From JBAYJY01 sp041664945 (lineage in GTDB: Bacteria; UBP15; UBA6099), in assembly GCA_041664945.1 (NCBI GenBank), contig JBAYJY010000064.1, forward strand, positions 1 to 23,873: 23,873 nucleotides of DNA, written 5' to 3'. Position 1 is the first letter of the stretch; each line of letters starts with the position of its first letter. Below the pieces are notes generated by a model that did no database searches, was not told the origin of the DNA, and was given only the letters and a program-made list of their open reading frames with translations. The position numbers were made by a program, and so were the translations under genes. Of this stretch, positions 1 through 8,050 are shown piece after piece.

Positions 1-603
1 GGAAGCGCGCTCTCGGTGATTCCCGGCAACCACGACATGTCTGCGAACCCGCTCACGAACCTCGCGCGATGGAGATTCAAGAAAGGCTTCTTCGATCACT
101 TCGACAAGTATATGTTCGGATCGGCGGTCTCAGCCGCTAAAGTTTTTCCGTATGTCAAAGAAGTCGGAGACGATATCGTCGTCATAGGAATCGACTCAAC
201 ATCGGAAATACAGAACCGGTTTCAATATTCAATGCTATGGTTTTCGGCATCGGTGGGCGAAATCGGGCGCGAGCAGATTGATTCGATCCGGAAGGCGCTC
301 ACCGATAAGCGGTATGCGGACAGGTGGGCGGTTCTGGTGATGCATCACGACCCGTTCGTTATGCAGAACCCGTGGACGAAGCTCGGCGATCTGAAAAAGT
401 TCAAGAGCATGCTGGACGAGGTAAGCCGCGACCGCAAAATCATTGTCGTCTGCGGACACAATCACTATGGCAAGATCGACCGCTACAACAAGAATGTCCT
501 GCACATCCAAACCCCTGCCTTCTGCGGGCAGCGGGTCAACGAAAAAGGGCTCTTCTACGACATCTCGATCAAAAACGATTTGACATATACGCTGATAAAA
601 TAA
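1..603 (+). CDS. Calcineurin-like metallophosphoesterase (5' truncated by the window)
   Basis: The reading frame is open from base 1, so the true start lies outside the window; 200 residues are visible. The visible part begins just before the GNHD metal-binding motif. It also carries the later signatures of the calcineurin-like phosphoesterase fold: VMHHDPF near residue 115 and the GHNH motif near residue 156, which supply histidine ligands for the two-metal centre. The family hydrolyses phosphomono- or phosphodiesters; the substrate cannot be told from sequence. The N-terminal DxH and GD motifs must lie upstream of the window. No signal peptide can be judged. The next gene starts about 70 bases downstream on the same strand, so co-transcription is possible. 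Family assignment is firm, substrate unknown. Confidence 0.9.
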   Translation, partial: GSALSVIPGNHDMSANPLTNLARWRFKKGFFDHFDKYMFGSAVSAAKVFPYVKEVGDDIVVIGIDSTSEIQNRFQYSMLWFSASVGEIGREQIDSIRKALTDKRYADRWAVLVMHHDPFVMQNPWTKLGDLKKFKSMLDEVSRDRKIIVVCGHNHYGKIDRYNKNVLHIQTPAFCGQRVNEKGLFYDISIKNDLTYTLIK

Positions 604-673
604 AACGCCTGACGAAAGCTGCCCGCGGCTTGTTGCTGTATAGCGAATGTGGGAGCCTGAAAGGATTAGTTGT

Positions 674-970
674 ATGGTGTATAGCCTGCCGCAGATACTG
701 GAAGCCGTGATGCTCGCATGTTTCGGAGCGTCGTGGCCGTTTTCTATCTTTCACATGATCAAGACGCAAAGAACAGAAGGCAAGAGCGCGGTTTTTGTTG
801 TTTTGGTTCTTATTGGCTATGTCACGGGATTGGCTGGAAAACTTACCATGGCGGCCGTCACCGGGACAAAGCCACAAATGGTTACAATCCTGTATGCTTT
901 TAACACGGTGTTAGTCGCCATGGATCTCATTTTGTTTGTGAGGCTCAAAAAGAAGTGTTGCAATGAGTAA
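674..970 (+). CDS. Small three-helix membrane protein of unknown function
   Basis: This encodes 98 residues. I chose the ATG at 674 over an upstream GTG-type start because AAAGGA sits about eight bases before it. Three hydrophobic segments are visible, at roughly residues 8-26, 40-60 and 70-92. The LEAVMLACFGASWP segment at the N-terminus, the basic GKS-containing loop, the GY..G..GK segment and the final AFNTVLVAMDL helix match a widespread family of small bacterial membrane proteins that I know only as hypothetical. They resemble a half-size sugar or PQ-loop-like transporter, but that is weak inference. The basic C-terminus is probably cytoplasmic. Function unknown. Confidence 0.75.
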   Translation: MVYSLPQILEAVMLACFGASWPFSIFHMIKTQRTEGKSAVFVVLVLIGYVTGLAGKLTMAAVTGTKPQMVTILYAFNTVLVAMDLILFVRLKKKCCNE

Positions 971-1005
971 TCATGCGTTTATGCAGACGTTTCAAGGCTG
1001 CGCGA

Positions 1006-1098
1006 TCAAATGCAATATGCCAGCGTTGCGATCATAACGAGCAGAAATCCGAAGAATCCGATAATTGCTACTCTTTCGATGTCGATTTCCATTTCCAT
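1006..1098 (-). CDS. 30-residue single-helix membrane protein (small ORF)
   Basis: A 30-codon frame runs from ATG at 1098 to TGA at 1006. The first eight residues are acidic (MEMEIDIE), followed by one arginine and then about 20 hydrophobic residues (AIIGFFGFLLVMIATLAYCI), which reads as a single membrane helix. AGAGAGGT lies seven bases before the ATG, and a sigma-54 promoter match sits about 60 bases upstream on the same strand. ATG, ribosome-binding site, a plausible helix and a promoter all in register make this much better than chance. An internal ATG two codons later is an alternative start. I recognise no family. It could be a small regulatory subunit of a membrane complex, but nothing nearby names the partner. 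Confidence 0.7.
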   Translation of the reverse strand: MEMEIDIERVAIIGFFGFLLVMIATLAYCI

Positions 1099-1159
1099 TG
1101 TTAGTACCTCTCTGCGCTCAAAACCGCGTTAGTCGCGATGAGGCGTCGTTTAATCTAAA

Positions 1160-1176
1160 TGCAATAATCGTGCCAG
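1160..1176 (-). promoter_or_regulatory. Sigma-54 (RpoN) -24/-12 promoter
   Basis: Read on the minus strand the site is C TGGCACG ATTA TTGCA, which matches the core consensus YTGGCACG-N4-TTGCW at every defined base. Transcription should start about 12 bases past the GC, near 1150, giving a leader of about 50 bases before the 30-residue ORF. Sigma-54 promoters need an enhancer-binding activator; no such activator gene is in this window. Confidence 0.8.
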
Positions 1177-1253
1177 GCAACGAAAATAGGATATTGATAA
1201 CTACAACGCACGCTGGTTAACCGAAAAAACTGAATGAATAAAAGAGAATGTTC

Positions 1254-1270
1254 GAAAATATAATATTTTC
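1254..1270. repeat. Perfect AT-rich palindrome (8 + 1 + 8)
   Basis: GAAAATAT and ATATTTTC flank a single A. Its centre lies about 110 bases upstream of the inferred sigma-54 start point near 1150, the usual distance for an enhancer-binding protein site. It also lies downstream of the minus-strand lipoprotein gene and could be part of that gene's end signal. Both roles are inference. Confidence 0.45.
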
Positions 1271-1273
1271 AGA

Positions 1274-1302
1274 CCGAGATCGCGTCGGCCGTTGTGTCTC
1301 GG
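1274..1302. repeat. Inverted repeat CCGAGA...TCTCGG
   Basis: Six-base arms, CCGAGA at 1274-1279 and TCTCGG at 1297-1302, are separated by 17 bases. The element lies 55-83 bases beyond the stop of the lipoprotein gene in its reading direction. There is no T-run right after it on the minus strand, so it is a poor intrinsic terminator. It could instead be a regulatory site for the sigma-54 unit. Confidence 0.3.
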
Positions 1303-1356
1303 GAAAATTACACTGTCGCCGCTCAAAATTGAACCAGTGGCCCGGAAAGCTGTCGG

Positions 1357-2385
1357 TTATTTCAGAACGTTTTCAATGTATGAAAAACGGTCGCTTATGT
1401 TTTCGCGGTCGAGAATGTCTTTCATCTCGAAAACGGTTTTGCCGTCTTTTTTGATAGTGAGCGCCCACGGGCGATTGAGTTTTTTAACGCTCATATACAT
1501 CGCTGAATATTCAGCGAAATCCTCCATCCAACTCATCGAACCGTAGAGCGAGACGAAAGGACTTTCCAACATTCTTGTATATAATTCCGGAGCCTCGGAC
1601 ATGTTTAACTTCGGTCCGTCGTTGATTCCGTAAAACGTGATTTTGTCTCTTCCCGAATAATCGTACGCAGCGGCAGGCTTTCTGTATTCGTTCCATATCC
1701 GGTCGATGAACGGATATGCGCTCACCATATTCGGGCTCTTCTTTTTCAACTCAACATATTTCTTTTCGGCGTCTAACCCCGGTTCGCCAGGCGTCACATG
1801 TTCGACATAGTCGTAGCCGTGCGCGATCTCGTGGTAGAAGATGTAATAAAAACCCGATGTCCCACTGCCGATGTTTATTTCGAGGTTGTATGCGGGATCG
1901 GCTTTAAAGCAGCTTCGCTCCTTATCCGTTATCCACTCTGATGCATCGATTTTCAACACATCGGGGTTGAATACCATAAAGAAGTATGTTTCATTTTCTT
2001 CTCCGGCGACCCAATCCGTCAAACCGCTTCCAAGCAGATTATTTACGAAATATATTCCAAGGAGCTTCGGCGCTATTTTGCCGGCGAATCCTTTCGGCAA
2101 CTCGTTTATATATTTTTTAACTTCCGCGAGTTCAGTCGCGGTAGGCGTGTACGGAGTGTATTTCAGGTTGCTTTTTTTAAGATAGTCGCTGTCGAACTCC
2201 GAGAGGTAATCCAGAACGAAATCCGGCGCTGTCTCCACTCTTCCGGCGAGCGGCTTGTTAGGGTCGAAAATATAGCTTTCGAACTTCTTCGCCGGATGGA
2301 TTGTTTCCGACGCTTTTCTGCCGGAACAGGCGCCGCAAATTGCGAGAAGCGAAATGCATAGCATCAGGATAAACCCCTTCTTCAT
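1357..2385 (-). CDS. Putative HExxH zinc metallopeptidase lipoprotein
   Basis: This encodes 342 residues from the ATG at 2385, chosen because GGAGG lies seven bases upstream; the frame extends further back without a signal. The N-terminus is a lipoprotein signal: MKK, a hydrophobic core, then ICGAC with the likely lipidated Cys20, although Cys rather than Leu at -3 is atypical. The motif HEIAH is at 185-189. MEDFAEY at 287-293 offers a downstream acidic ligand, an arrangement seen in gluzincin peptidases such as the lethal-factor-like (ATLF) domain. Expected role: a membrane-anchored, periplasm- or surface-facing zinc peptidase. The substrate is unknown. The preceding gene (2429-3151, same strand) ends only 43 bases upstream, so the two are probably co-transcribed. 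Confidence 0.75.
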   Translation of the reverse strand: MKKGFILMLCISLLAICGACSGRKASETIHPAKKFESYIFDPNKPLAGRVETAPDFVLDYLSEFDSDYLKKSNLKYTPYTPTATELAEVKKYINELPKGFAGKIAPKLLGIYFVNNLLGSGLTDWVAGEENETYFFMVFNPDVLKIDASEWITDKERSCFKADPAYNLEINIGSGTSGFYYIFYHEIAHGYDYVEHVTPGEPGLDAEKKYVELKKKSPNMVSAYPFIDRIWNEYRKPAAAYDYSGRDKITFYGINDGPKLNMSEAPELYTRMLESPFVSLYGSMSWMEDFAEYSAMYMSVKKLNRPWALTIKKDGKTVFEMKDILDRENISDRFSYIENVLK

Positions 2386-2428
2386 GATCGCCTCCTTAAG
2401 AAATTTCGTTAGCAGAATTGTAACATGT

Positions 2429-3151
2429 TTAATCGGACTTGATTTGTGAGTCCCAATATTTATTAGCTTCAGAGACGTAGAATTCACGTGGAGCTAACGG
2501 CGCTGAGATTTGCAGCGCTGTTTGTTCAGAGATGGAGCGCGTTGCGACTATCTCCCTGCCGGCGGCTGAAAGCGCGGCCTTATAGGCCGCTATAATCGAG
2601 TCGAGCGGCGGCTTGTCGCCGAGCCGCAATAGCATGGCTGTGTCGCGGTAGATTTCTCCGGCCACGCGCGTGTACATATGGTGGGCGAATCGTTTGAAGT
2701 AGGCGCTGATTATCTGAAACTGTTCCTGTCCCGGAAAGCCGCAGGTCGAGATGATGGCGAACTCCGGATAGCGGTCGAAGCGCTTGCGATGCGTTATTTC
2801 GCCGTCTTCGGTTTTATCCATACGCGGGTCGATTAGAGGCACAAGCCTGTCTATGAATTGTTTCATGATCGAAGTTACGTTATCCACGTAAACGGGCGTC
2901 GCGAAAACGACGATGTCGGATCCGATGAATTTCGAGAGCAGGTCCGCCATGTCGTCCTTGATGGCGCAGACGCCGGGTGTTTTGATCCAGCAGGACCGGC
3001 AAGCGGCGCAAGGCTTTATGTTTTTCTTCGCCACGAACACAGTTTCGACTTCCGCGCCCGCGGCGCGCGCGCCTGCGGCGAACTCTTCCGACACGATCTG
3101 CGTTGTTCCGCGCTCGGCGTTAACGCTTCCGTTGAATATTGTAATTCTCAT
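2429..3151 (-). CDS. Flavodoxin-fold NAD(P)H-dependent FMN oxidoreductase / iron-sulfur flavoprotein family
   Basis: This encodes 240 residues from the ATG at 3151; a modest GGTGA precedes it. The N-terminus MRITIFNGSV is the first strand and phosphate loop of the NADPH-dependent FMN reductase fold. Four cysteines follow at 48, 51, 54 and 62 (PCAACRSC then VC), the spacing seen in iron-sulfur flavoproteins and in related reductases where the cysteines may be only partly used. VVFATPVYVDNVTSIMKQFIDR is the typical flavin-contact and dimer segment. Role: soluble two-electron reduction of an unknown substrate with bound FMN. It is followed by the HExxH lipoprotein and preceded at 68 bases by the rhamnosidase gene, all on one strand. 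Confidence 0.85.
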   Translation of the reverse strand: MRITIFNGSVNAERGTTQIVSEEFAAGARAAGAEVETVFVAKKNIKPCAACRSCWIKTPGVCAIKDDMADLLSKFIGSDIVVFATPVYVDNVTSIMKQFIDRLVPLIDPRMDKTEDGEITHRKRFDRYPEFAIISTCGFPGQEQFQIISAYFKRFAHHMYTRVAGEIYRDTAMLLRLGDKPPLDSIIAAYKAALSAAGREIVATRSISEQTALQISAPLAPREFYVSEANKYWDSQIKSD

Positions 3152-3219
3152 AGTAAATTCACCGATGCTTTCCGGGACGTCCTTAAAGGGCGCCTCTGAT
3201 GCAAATCATTAGACATAAG

Positions 3220-6027
3220 TTAATTGGCTTTAAGAACATTTTCCGCATCCGTTATCAGTTTCGCGCCTTTTGACGCGAAGGAATACTTGCCGGATCCGAC
3301 TTCGTAAACGGCAGCCCCTGGTTCCATGCGCAAAAACTTAACGCCCGTTGATTTCGACGCCGGAAGTTTGTCTTCGGTAACGTCTGCTTCGTCCTTAGCC
3401 GGCACATAGACAGTGGCTACGGTGTTTGCCGGAATTGTAACATCGAGCAGAACGTCGTCGCCCTTGAATTTCCAATCGGTTTCAATCTTTCCTCGAATCG
3501 AATCGTAACTCGCTTTCGCCCATGTGAGAGAGCCTCCGGGACGCGGGTGGATGAGGAGCCGTTTGTAGCCGACGCCGTCCGTGTCTATCCCGGCCAGCGT
3601 TCCGAACATCCATTCCCCGACAGAGCCGTAAGCGTAGTGGTTGAACGAATTCATTCCGGGATCGCCGAATCCTTTTTCCTTCGTGTAACTGTTCCAGCGT
3701 TCCCACATCGTTGTCGCTCCCTGATCGATGGAGTAGCCCCATGAAGGATATTTGCGGTTCTCTATCAGGCGGTAGGCGACATCGGTTCTCCCGATCTCGG
3801 TCAGGGTCGGCAAAAGCAATCCGCAGCCGACGAATCCGGTGGACAGGCTCCAGTCGCGGTCCTTGATCCTTCCGACGAGTTGTTCTGCCGCCGGCTTTCG
3901 ATACTTGTCCGGAATCAGGTCGAAATGCAGCGCCAGCAGATAGCCCGTCTGCGTGTCGCCCGATATCTTTCCGTCTGTCGACATTTCGTACATAGTGAAC
4001 GCTTTTTGAATGCGCTTAAAAAGCTTCATTTGCTTATCGGCTTCGCTGTCTTTTCCGATCGCTTTCGACATCTCCGCGAGCAGCCGGACGCTGCGCCCGA
4101 AATATGCGGTTGAAATCAGCAGCCCGTCGGTTGACGAGTTCACGTTCAGCCAGTCTCCGTAGCCGCCTATGCCGCAAATATAATTTGAACTGCGCTGTTC
4201 CAGAAATCTTATCCAGTTGTTCATCGCCTTGTAGTGTTTTTCGATGACGCGCTTGTCGCCGTACACGCGGTAAATCGTCCAGGGGCAGATAACGCCTGCG
4301 TCGCCCCAAGCGGAGGAAACGCCCGTGGACACTGCAGGCGCTACGTCGGTGAAAGCGCCGTCGGCGCGCTGGCCGTCCTCGACGTCCACCAGCCATTTCG
4401 TGAAGAACGGCGCGACATCCATGTTGTATGTCGCCGCGCGAACGAACACCTGCGCGTCTCCCATCCAGCCGAGCCGCTCGTCGCGTTGCGGGCAGTCTGT
4501 GGGAACTTCCAGGTAGTTTGAACGCTGTCCCCATAGAATGTTGCTGTAGAGCCTATTAAGAAGCGGCTGCGATGTGGCGAACGAACTGGTTTCAGGAAGG
4601 TCGGAATTCATTACGATTCCGGTGATCGCGCTCAGGTCGGGTTTGCCGGGATAGCCGGTGATTTCCGCATAACGGTAGCCGTGAAAGGTGAAGCTCGGCT
4701 CCCAAACTTCCTCCCCGCCGCCTTTGAGTATGTATGTGTCTACGACTCTCGCGCTTCTGAGGTTCGTCGTGTAAAGGGTTCCATCCTCGTTCAGCATTTC
4801 GCCAAAACGCAACACAATTTTGTCGCCGGCATTTCCCTTTACCTTCAGGCGCTCGCAGCCGGCGAAGTTCTGTCCCATGTCGAAGATAAAAACGCCTGGC
4901 TTGGGCTCGGAAACGCTTATTGGTTTGATTTCCTTTGTTTTGCGCACAGGGATTCCGGGATAGGCCTGAACCAGCGCTTTGACGCCGTCCGTCACGGTGA
5001 CCTTTTTCCATTTCGAGTCGTCGAAGCCGGTTTTGTTCCAGTTCGGAAATTCGAGGCGCGCGTCGTAAGTCTCGCCGGCCTGCATGTCCGCTTCGAGGAT
5101 CGGACCGAAATTCGCCCTCCATGAGTCGTCGCTGGCGACGATCTCCTCCGAGCCGTCCTCGTACTCGATTTGAAGTTGCGCGCGCAGTCGCAACTGCGAG
5201 CCGTAAATCCGCTGGCCGCGGCCGCCTACGTTTCCGGCGTACCAGCCGTCGGAGAGGATCGCGCCGATCGCGTTGTCGCCGCCGGATTTCAATTGGTTCG
5301 TCACATCATATGTAAGATAATAAACGCGCTTGTTGAAGTCGGTCCATCCTGGAGTTAAGTAGTCTTTCCCAATTCGCTCGCCGTTGATATAGAGTTCGAA
5401 AAACCCGAGCGCCGTGGCGTAAACAAAAGCGCTGCGCACTTTTTTTGCCGCCTTAAAATCTTTTCGCAGGAAAGGGGCGGGCAGGTACGACTTGGAATTC
5501 GCTGTTCTCAAAGGCGCCAACTGCGCCATATATTTTTGTTTTGTAGTGAGCGGGATATCGGAGCCGATCCATTTCGCGCGCCAGTCGCTGTCTTTCAAAA
5601 GGCCCATGCTCCACTTCGCGGGAGCGCTCCATTCGGATGGCTTGCCCTGCGAATCCCAAGCCTGAACTTTCCAAAAGACACGCATACGGGATTCGAGCGG
5701 TTTGCCGGCGTATTCGATCTGCGCCGTGTCGTCGCTTTCTATCTTTCCGGTGTCCCATAGATCGCCCGTTCCGGCGTCGAGATTTTTCAGGCTGCTCGCC
5801 GCGATAATGCGGTAGGCTGTCTGTTTTTGAGAGCGCTCGTCGGATGTGAGAGTCCAGCTCAGGCGCGGCAGCGCGACGTCGATGCCGAGTGGATCGACGA
5901 GATATTCGCAGCGCAGATAGCCCACGCTCAAAGCTCCGGATTCTTTAGCAAGCGACGGGGCGCCGAATGCAAGCGCTGCAAGAAAAATCGTGAAAAACAA
6001 TTGTTTGATAAAAGATTGTGTGGTCAT
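3220..6027 (-). CDS. Secreted alpha-L-rhamnosidase, glycoside hydrolase family 78
   Basis: This encodes 935 residues from the ATG at 6027; a TTG three codons earlier is in frame but has no ribosome-binding spacing, whereas GCGAG suits the ATG. A Sec signal peptide (FFTIFLAALAFGAPSLA) is followed by the usual GH78 opening, with LRCEYLVDPLGID near residue 40 and PRLSW. Next come the beta-sandwich N-domain with the FELYINGERIG segment near 210-220, and the (alpha/alpha)6 catalytic barrel. DCPQRDERLGWMGDAQ near 510-525 contains the expected general acid region, and HYAYGSVGEW near 800 the proposed general base Glu. A C-terminal beta-domain ends the protein. Length is normal for the family. It cleaves terminal alpha-L-rhamnose from plant or bacterial glycans outside the cytoplasm. 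No transporter or rhamnose catabolic gene is adjacent. Confidence 0.93.
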   Translation of the reverse strand: MTTQSFIKQLFFTIFLAALAFGAPSLAKESGALSVGYLRCEYLVDPLGIDVALPRLSWTLTSDERSQKQTAYRIIAASSLKNLDAGTGDLWDTGKIESDDTAQIEYAGKPLESRMRVFWKVQAWDSQGKPSEWSAPAKWSMGLLKDSDWRAKWIGSDIPLTTKQKYMAQLAPLRTANSKSYLPAPFLRKDFKAAKKVRSAFVYATALGFFELYINGERIGKDYLTPGWTDFNKRVYYLTYDVTNQLKSGGDNAIGAILSDGWYAGNVGGRGQRIYGSQLRLRAQLQIEYEDGSEEIVASDDSWRANFGPILEADMQAGETYDARLEFPNWNKTGFDDSKWKKVTVTDGVKALVQAYPGIPVRKTKEIKPISVSEPKPGVFIFDMGQNFAGCERLKVKGNAGDKIVLRFGEMLNEDGTLYTTNLRSARVVDTYILKGGGEEVWEPSFTFHGYRYAEITGYPGKPDLSAITGIVMNSDLPETSSFATSQPLLNRLYSNILWGQRSNYLEVPTDCPQRDERLGWMGDAQVFVRAATYNMDVAPFFTKWLVDVEDGQRADGAFTDVAPAVSTGVSSAWGDAGVICPWTIYRVYGDKRVIEKHYKAMNNWIRFLEQRSSNYICGIGGYGDWLNVNSSTDGLLISTAYFGRSVRLLAEMSKAIGKDSEADKQMKLFKRIQKAFTMYEMSTDGKISGDTQTGYLLALHFDLIPDKYRKPAAEQLVGRIKDRDWSLSTGFVGCGLLLPTLTEIGRTDVAYRLIENRKYPSWGYSIDQGATTMWERWNSYTKEKGFGDPGMNSFNHYAYGSVGEWMFGTLAGIDTDGVGYKRLLIHPRPGGSLTWAKASYDSIRGKIETDWKFKGDDVLLDVTIPANTVATVYVPAKDEADVTEDKLPASKSTGVKFLRMEPGAAVYEVGSGKYSFASKGAKLITDAENVLKAN

Positions 6028-6072
6028 GGGAAACAACTCGCTTTCATGGCATTTGCCCGGCCTGTCCCGGCA

Positions 6073-6081
6073 ATTATAACA
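6073..6081 (-). promoter_or_regulatory. Extended -10 promoter of the rhamnosidase gene
   Basis: The minus strand reads TGTTATAAT, a perfect TATAAT hexamer with the TGn extension. No good -35 is visible. It lies about 45 bases before the start codon at 6027. Confidence 0.5.
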
Positions 6082-6114
6082 CGGCTTCGGAATAATATTG
6101 AAATCGATCGCATT

Positions 6115-6144
6115 TTGTCGCGCTTGTGTTTTCTATGCTATCAT
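6115..6144 (+). promoter_or_regulatory. Sigma-70-like promoter for the six-helix membrane protein
   Basis: TTGTCG at 6115-6120 and TATCAT at 6139-6144 are separated by 18 bases, and the ATG follows 37 bases on at 6181. It is divergent from the rhamnosidase promoter. Match quality is moderate. Confidence 0.4.
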
Positions 6145-6180
6145 GATGCGAGCAAATGACTTTTGAGCAAGGAGGCGTTT

Positions 6181-6804
6181 ATGCATAATCCCGAAGCGAC
6201 ACAACAGGCTCTGAGCATTCTTAGAAGCGGAGCCCACTTTCAATGGTATGTCATCTCTCTGCTGGCTATCGTAACTTATATTTACACAACCGAGATCGCG
6301 AATAAAAACTGGCGTTGCATCGCCGCCGGACTTTCGCTGTATATGGTCCACTGGATGTTTGAAATAGGGAACGCGTTGATCCAGCATTTCACGGGCCACG
6401 CGCTTTGGACGGCTCCGACCGGCACGGCGTTTCTTCTTCTCGTCGGAGTGAGCGTTGAACTGAGCTTCATGTTCTCAATCGCCGGCCTCGCGCTCTCAAA
6501 ACTTCTTCCGGCCGATCCGAAGCAGAAAGTCCTGGGGATCAACAATCGCCTTTTCTTCGCGCTGTTAAATGCGGCATTTTTTTCATTCGTTGAAATATTT
6601 CTTGCTAAAACGCCGGCCTTCGTTTGGATCTATCCGTGGTGGGGCGCTTTCCCGGTGTTTGTTACAGTTTACATTCCGTTTTTCGTTGTCTCGATGTATT
6701 CCTACGACTGGACGCCGCGCAGGCAGCGTTTGATAATCGGCGGGATGTTCGCGGCAAATGTCGTCGCGCTGATTGTTTTCGCAGGCATTCTGAAATGGAT
6801 ATAA
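6181..6804 (+). CDS. Six-helix integral membrane protein of unknown function
   Basis: This encodes 207 residues. I place the start at the ATG at 6181 because AAGGAGG sits six bases before it; an upstream in-frame TTG would place the ribosome-binding site inside the gene. Six hydrophobic segments of 18-25 residues cover most of the chain, starting with WYVISLLAIVTYIYTTEI near residue 22. Polar residues inside them include WMFEIGN in the second helix and FSFVEIF in the fourth. The loop after the third helix is basic, so it probably faces the cytoplasm. I recognise no family and see no enzyme or transport motif. It is divergent from the rhamnosidase gene and convergent with the next gene, so it stands alone. 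Confidence 0.75.
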   Translation: MHNPEATQQALSILRSGAHFQWYVISLLAIVTYIYTTEIANKNWRCIAAGLSLYMVHWMFEIGNALIQHFTGHALWTAPTGTAFLLLVGVSVELSFMFSIAGLALSKLLPADPKQKVLGINNRLFFALLNAAFFSFVEIFLAKTPAFVWIYPWWGAFPVFVTVYIPFFVVSMYSYDWTPRRQRLIIGGMFAANVVALIVFAGILKWI

Positions 6805-6830
6805 AACCTGAAATTTGCGAGAATTGAGTC

Positions 6831-7436
6831 TTATTCAGACGGCTTCTTCATATTGATAATGCTCCATTTGCCTTCGATCTGCGCGGTGAACAGCGTATTG
6901 CTTTTCGTATCCTGATCCGCCATGAACTCAACGGAGCCGCATTTTTTAATTTCCATCTTCTTGCCGACCTGCTTCATCCTGTCCTGAGTAATGCCCTCAG
7001 GCAGGCTCCCGCCTTCATTCATCATCTGGTACATTCCCTCGCAAGGAGTTTCCTGTGCGTCTGTGATTTTACATGTTATCGCCGGACTTTCGTCGTTGAA
7101 ATCTTGTTCCGTTTTCTCTTCGATCAGCTTGCGGATTGATTTTCCCGCGCTTTTTGCCTGCGCTTCAATTTCCGCGATATCCGCATCTGTGCCGGCGGCT
7201 CTCAAAAGGAACTCCATGTTGAAAAACCGCACTATTTCTTTTTGCTTCGTCATGGCGGTTTTGCAAAATGATTCGGCGAAATCGGCGATCTTCTCGCCGG
7301 CTTCATCCGCCTTTGCTTTTTCAGTTGTCGGTTTCGGCGGCTTGGCTTTTTTTGAAGCCGCAGGATTTTTCGGCGCCGCGGCGCCGATCGACAACAACAT
7401 CCCGGCGACAACCAAAAGAATCAACGCTTTTTTCAT
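6831..7436 (-). CDS. Exported protein of unknown function
   Basis: This encodes 201 residues. The ATG at 7436 is preferred over a GTG four codons earlier because the GGAGGT ribosome-binding site lies between them. A clear Sec signal peptide (MKKALILLVVAGMLLSIGAAA) is followed by a Lys/Pro/Ala-rich low-complexity stretch at about 24-50, then a helical, charged domain. Two to three cysteines in the mature part (FCKTAM, ITCKIT, TPCEGM) could form disulfides. The C-terminus, with VEFMADQDTKSNTLF and KWSIINMKKP, resembles the closing strands of small cystatin- or SnoaL-like folds, but I would not assign one. It is convergent with the membrane protein gene; no partner is evident. Confidence 0.7.
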   Translation of the reverse strand: MKKALILLVVAGMLLSIGAAAPKNPAASKKAKPPKPTTEKAKADEAGEKIADFAESFCKTAMTKQKEIVRFFNMEFLLRAAGTDADIAEIEAQAKSAGKSIRKLIEEKTEQDFNDESPAITCKITDAQETPCEGMYQMMNEGGSLPEGITQDRMKQVGKKMEIKKCGSVEFMADQDTKSNTLFTAQIEGKWSIINMKKPSE

Positions 7437-7495
7437 AAAGACCTCCACGAATATGTTGTTTTAATTGCCTGCGGTTACAAAATCTGCAAACTTGA

Positions 7496-8050
7496 TTATT
7501 TAACTTCCTTTATTATTTTCGCCGGGTTTCCGCCTACGAGCACAAAGGGAGGAACATCTCTTGTGACTACCGCTCCCGCGCCAATAACGCTTCTTTCGCC
7601 GATTGTGATCCCCGGACAGATCACTGCTGATCCGCCGACCCAGACATGATCGTGAATTGTGACCGGCTTTGCGAATTCCTTGCCGGCCTTCCTCATGTCG
7701 GCGTCTAAAGGATGCGTTGCAGTGTATATCTGAACGTTCGGCGCGAACATGACATGTGATCCGATCGTCACCTTCGCGCAATCCAAAACGACGCAGTTAT
7801 AATTGAAATATACATGGTCGCCAATGTAAATATTCCTTCCGTAATCGCAGTAAAAAGGAGCCTGGGCAATGAAGCTATCGCCGAGCGCGCCGAACAGTTT
7901 GTTGAAAAGCAGCCGGTCATCATCCGGGGCTTCTACCACCGAGGCATTTATTTTGTCCATTAATATTCGGGCATTGTTTCTCATCTCGACCAGTTCGGGA
8001 TCGAGAGCGAAATAGAACTCGCCCGCGAGCATTTTCTCGTATTCCGTCAT
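7496..8050 (-). CDS. maa: Maltose/galactoside O-acetyltransferase family (left-handed beta-helix)
   Basis: This encodes 184 residues, full length for the family, from the ATG at 8050 with a GGGGG purine run upstream. The N-terminal helical part MTEYEKMLAGEFY...DPEL is characteristic of the maltose acetyltransferase domain. It is followed by hexapeptide repeats of a left-handed beta-helix: IYIGDHVYFNYNCVVLD, VTIGSHVMFAPNV, VTIHDHVWVGGSAVICPG and ITIGERSVIGAGAVVTRDV. The catalytic histidine is His113 in TATHPLDA. The enzyme transfers acetyl from acetyl-CoA to a sugar hydroxyl in the cytoplasm. Which sugar is not decidable; close paralogues (lacA, nodL) share all these motifs. About 60 bases separate it from the exported-protein gene downstream on the same strand. 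Confidence 0.88.
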   Translation of the reverse strand: MTEYEKMLAGEFYFALDPELVEMRNNARILMDKINASVVEAPDDDRLLFNKLFGALGDSFIAQAPFYCDYGRNIYIGDHVYFNYNCVVLDCAKVTIGSHVMFAPNVQIYTATHPLDADMRKAGKEFAKPVTIHDHVWVGGSAVICPGITIGERSVIGAGAVVTRDVPPFVLVGGNPAKIIKEVK

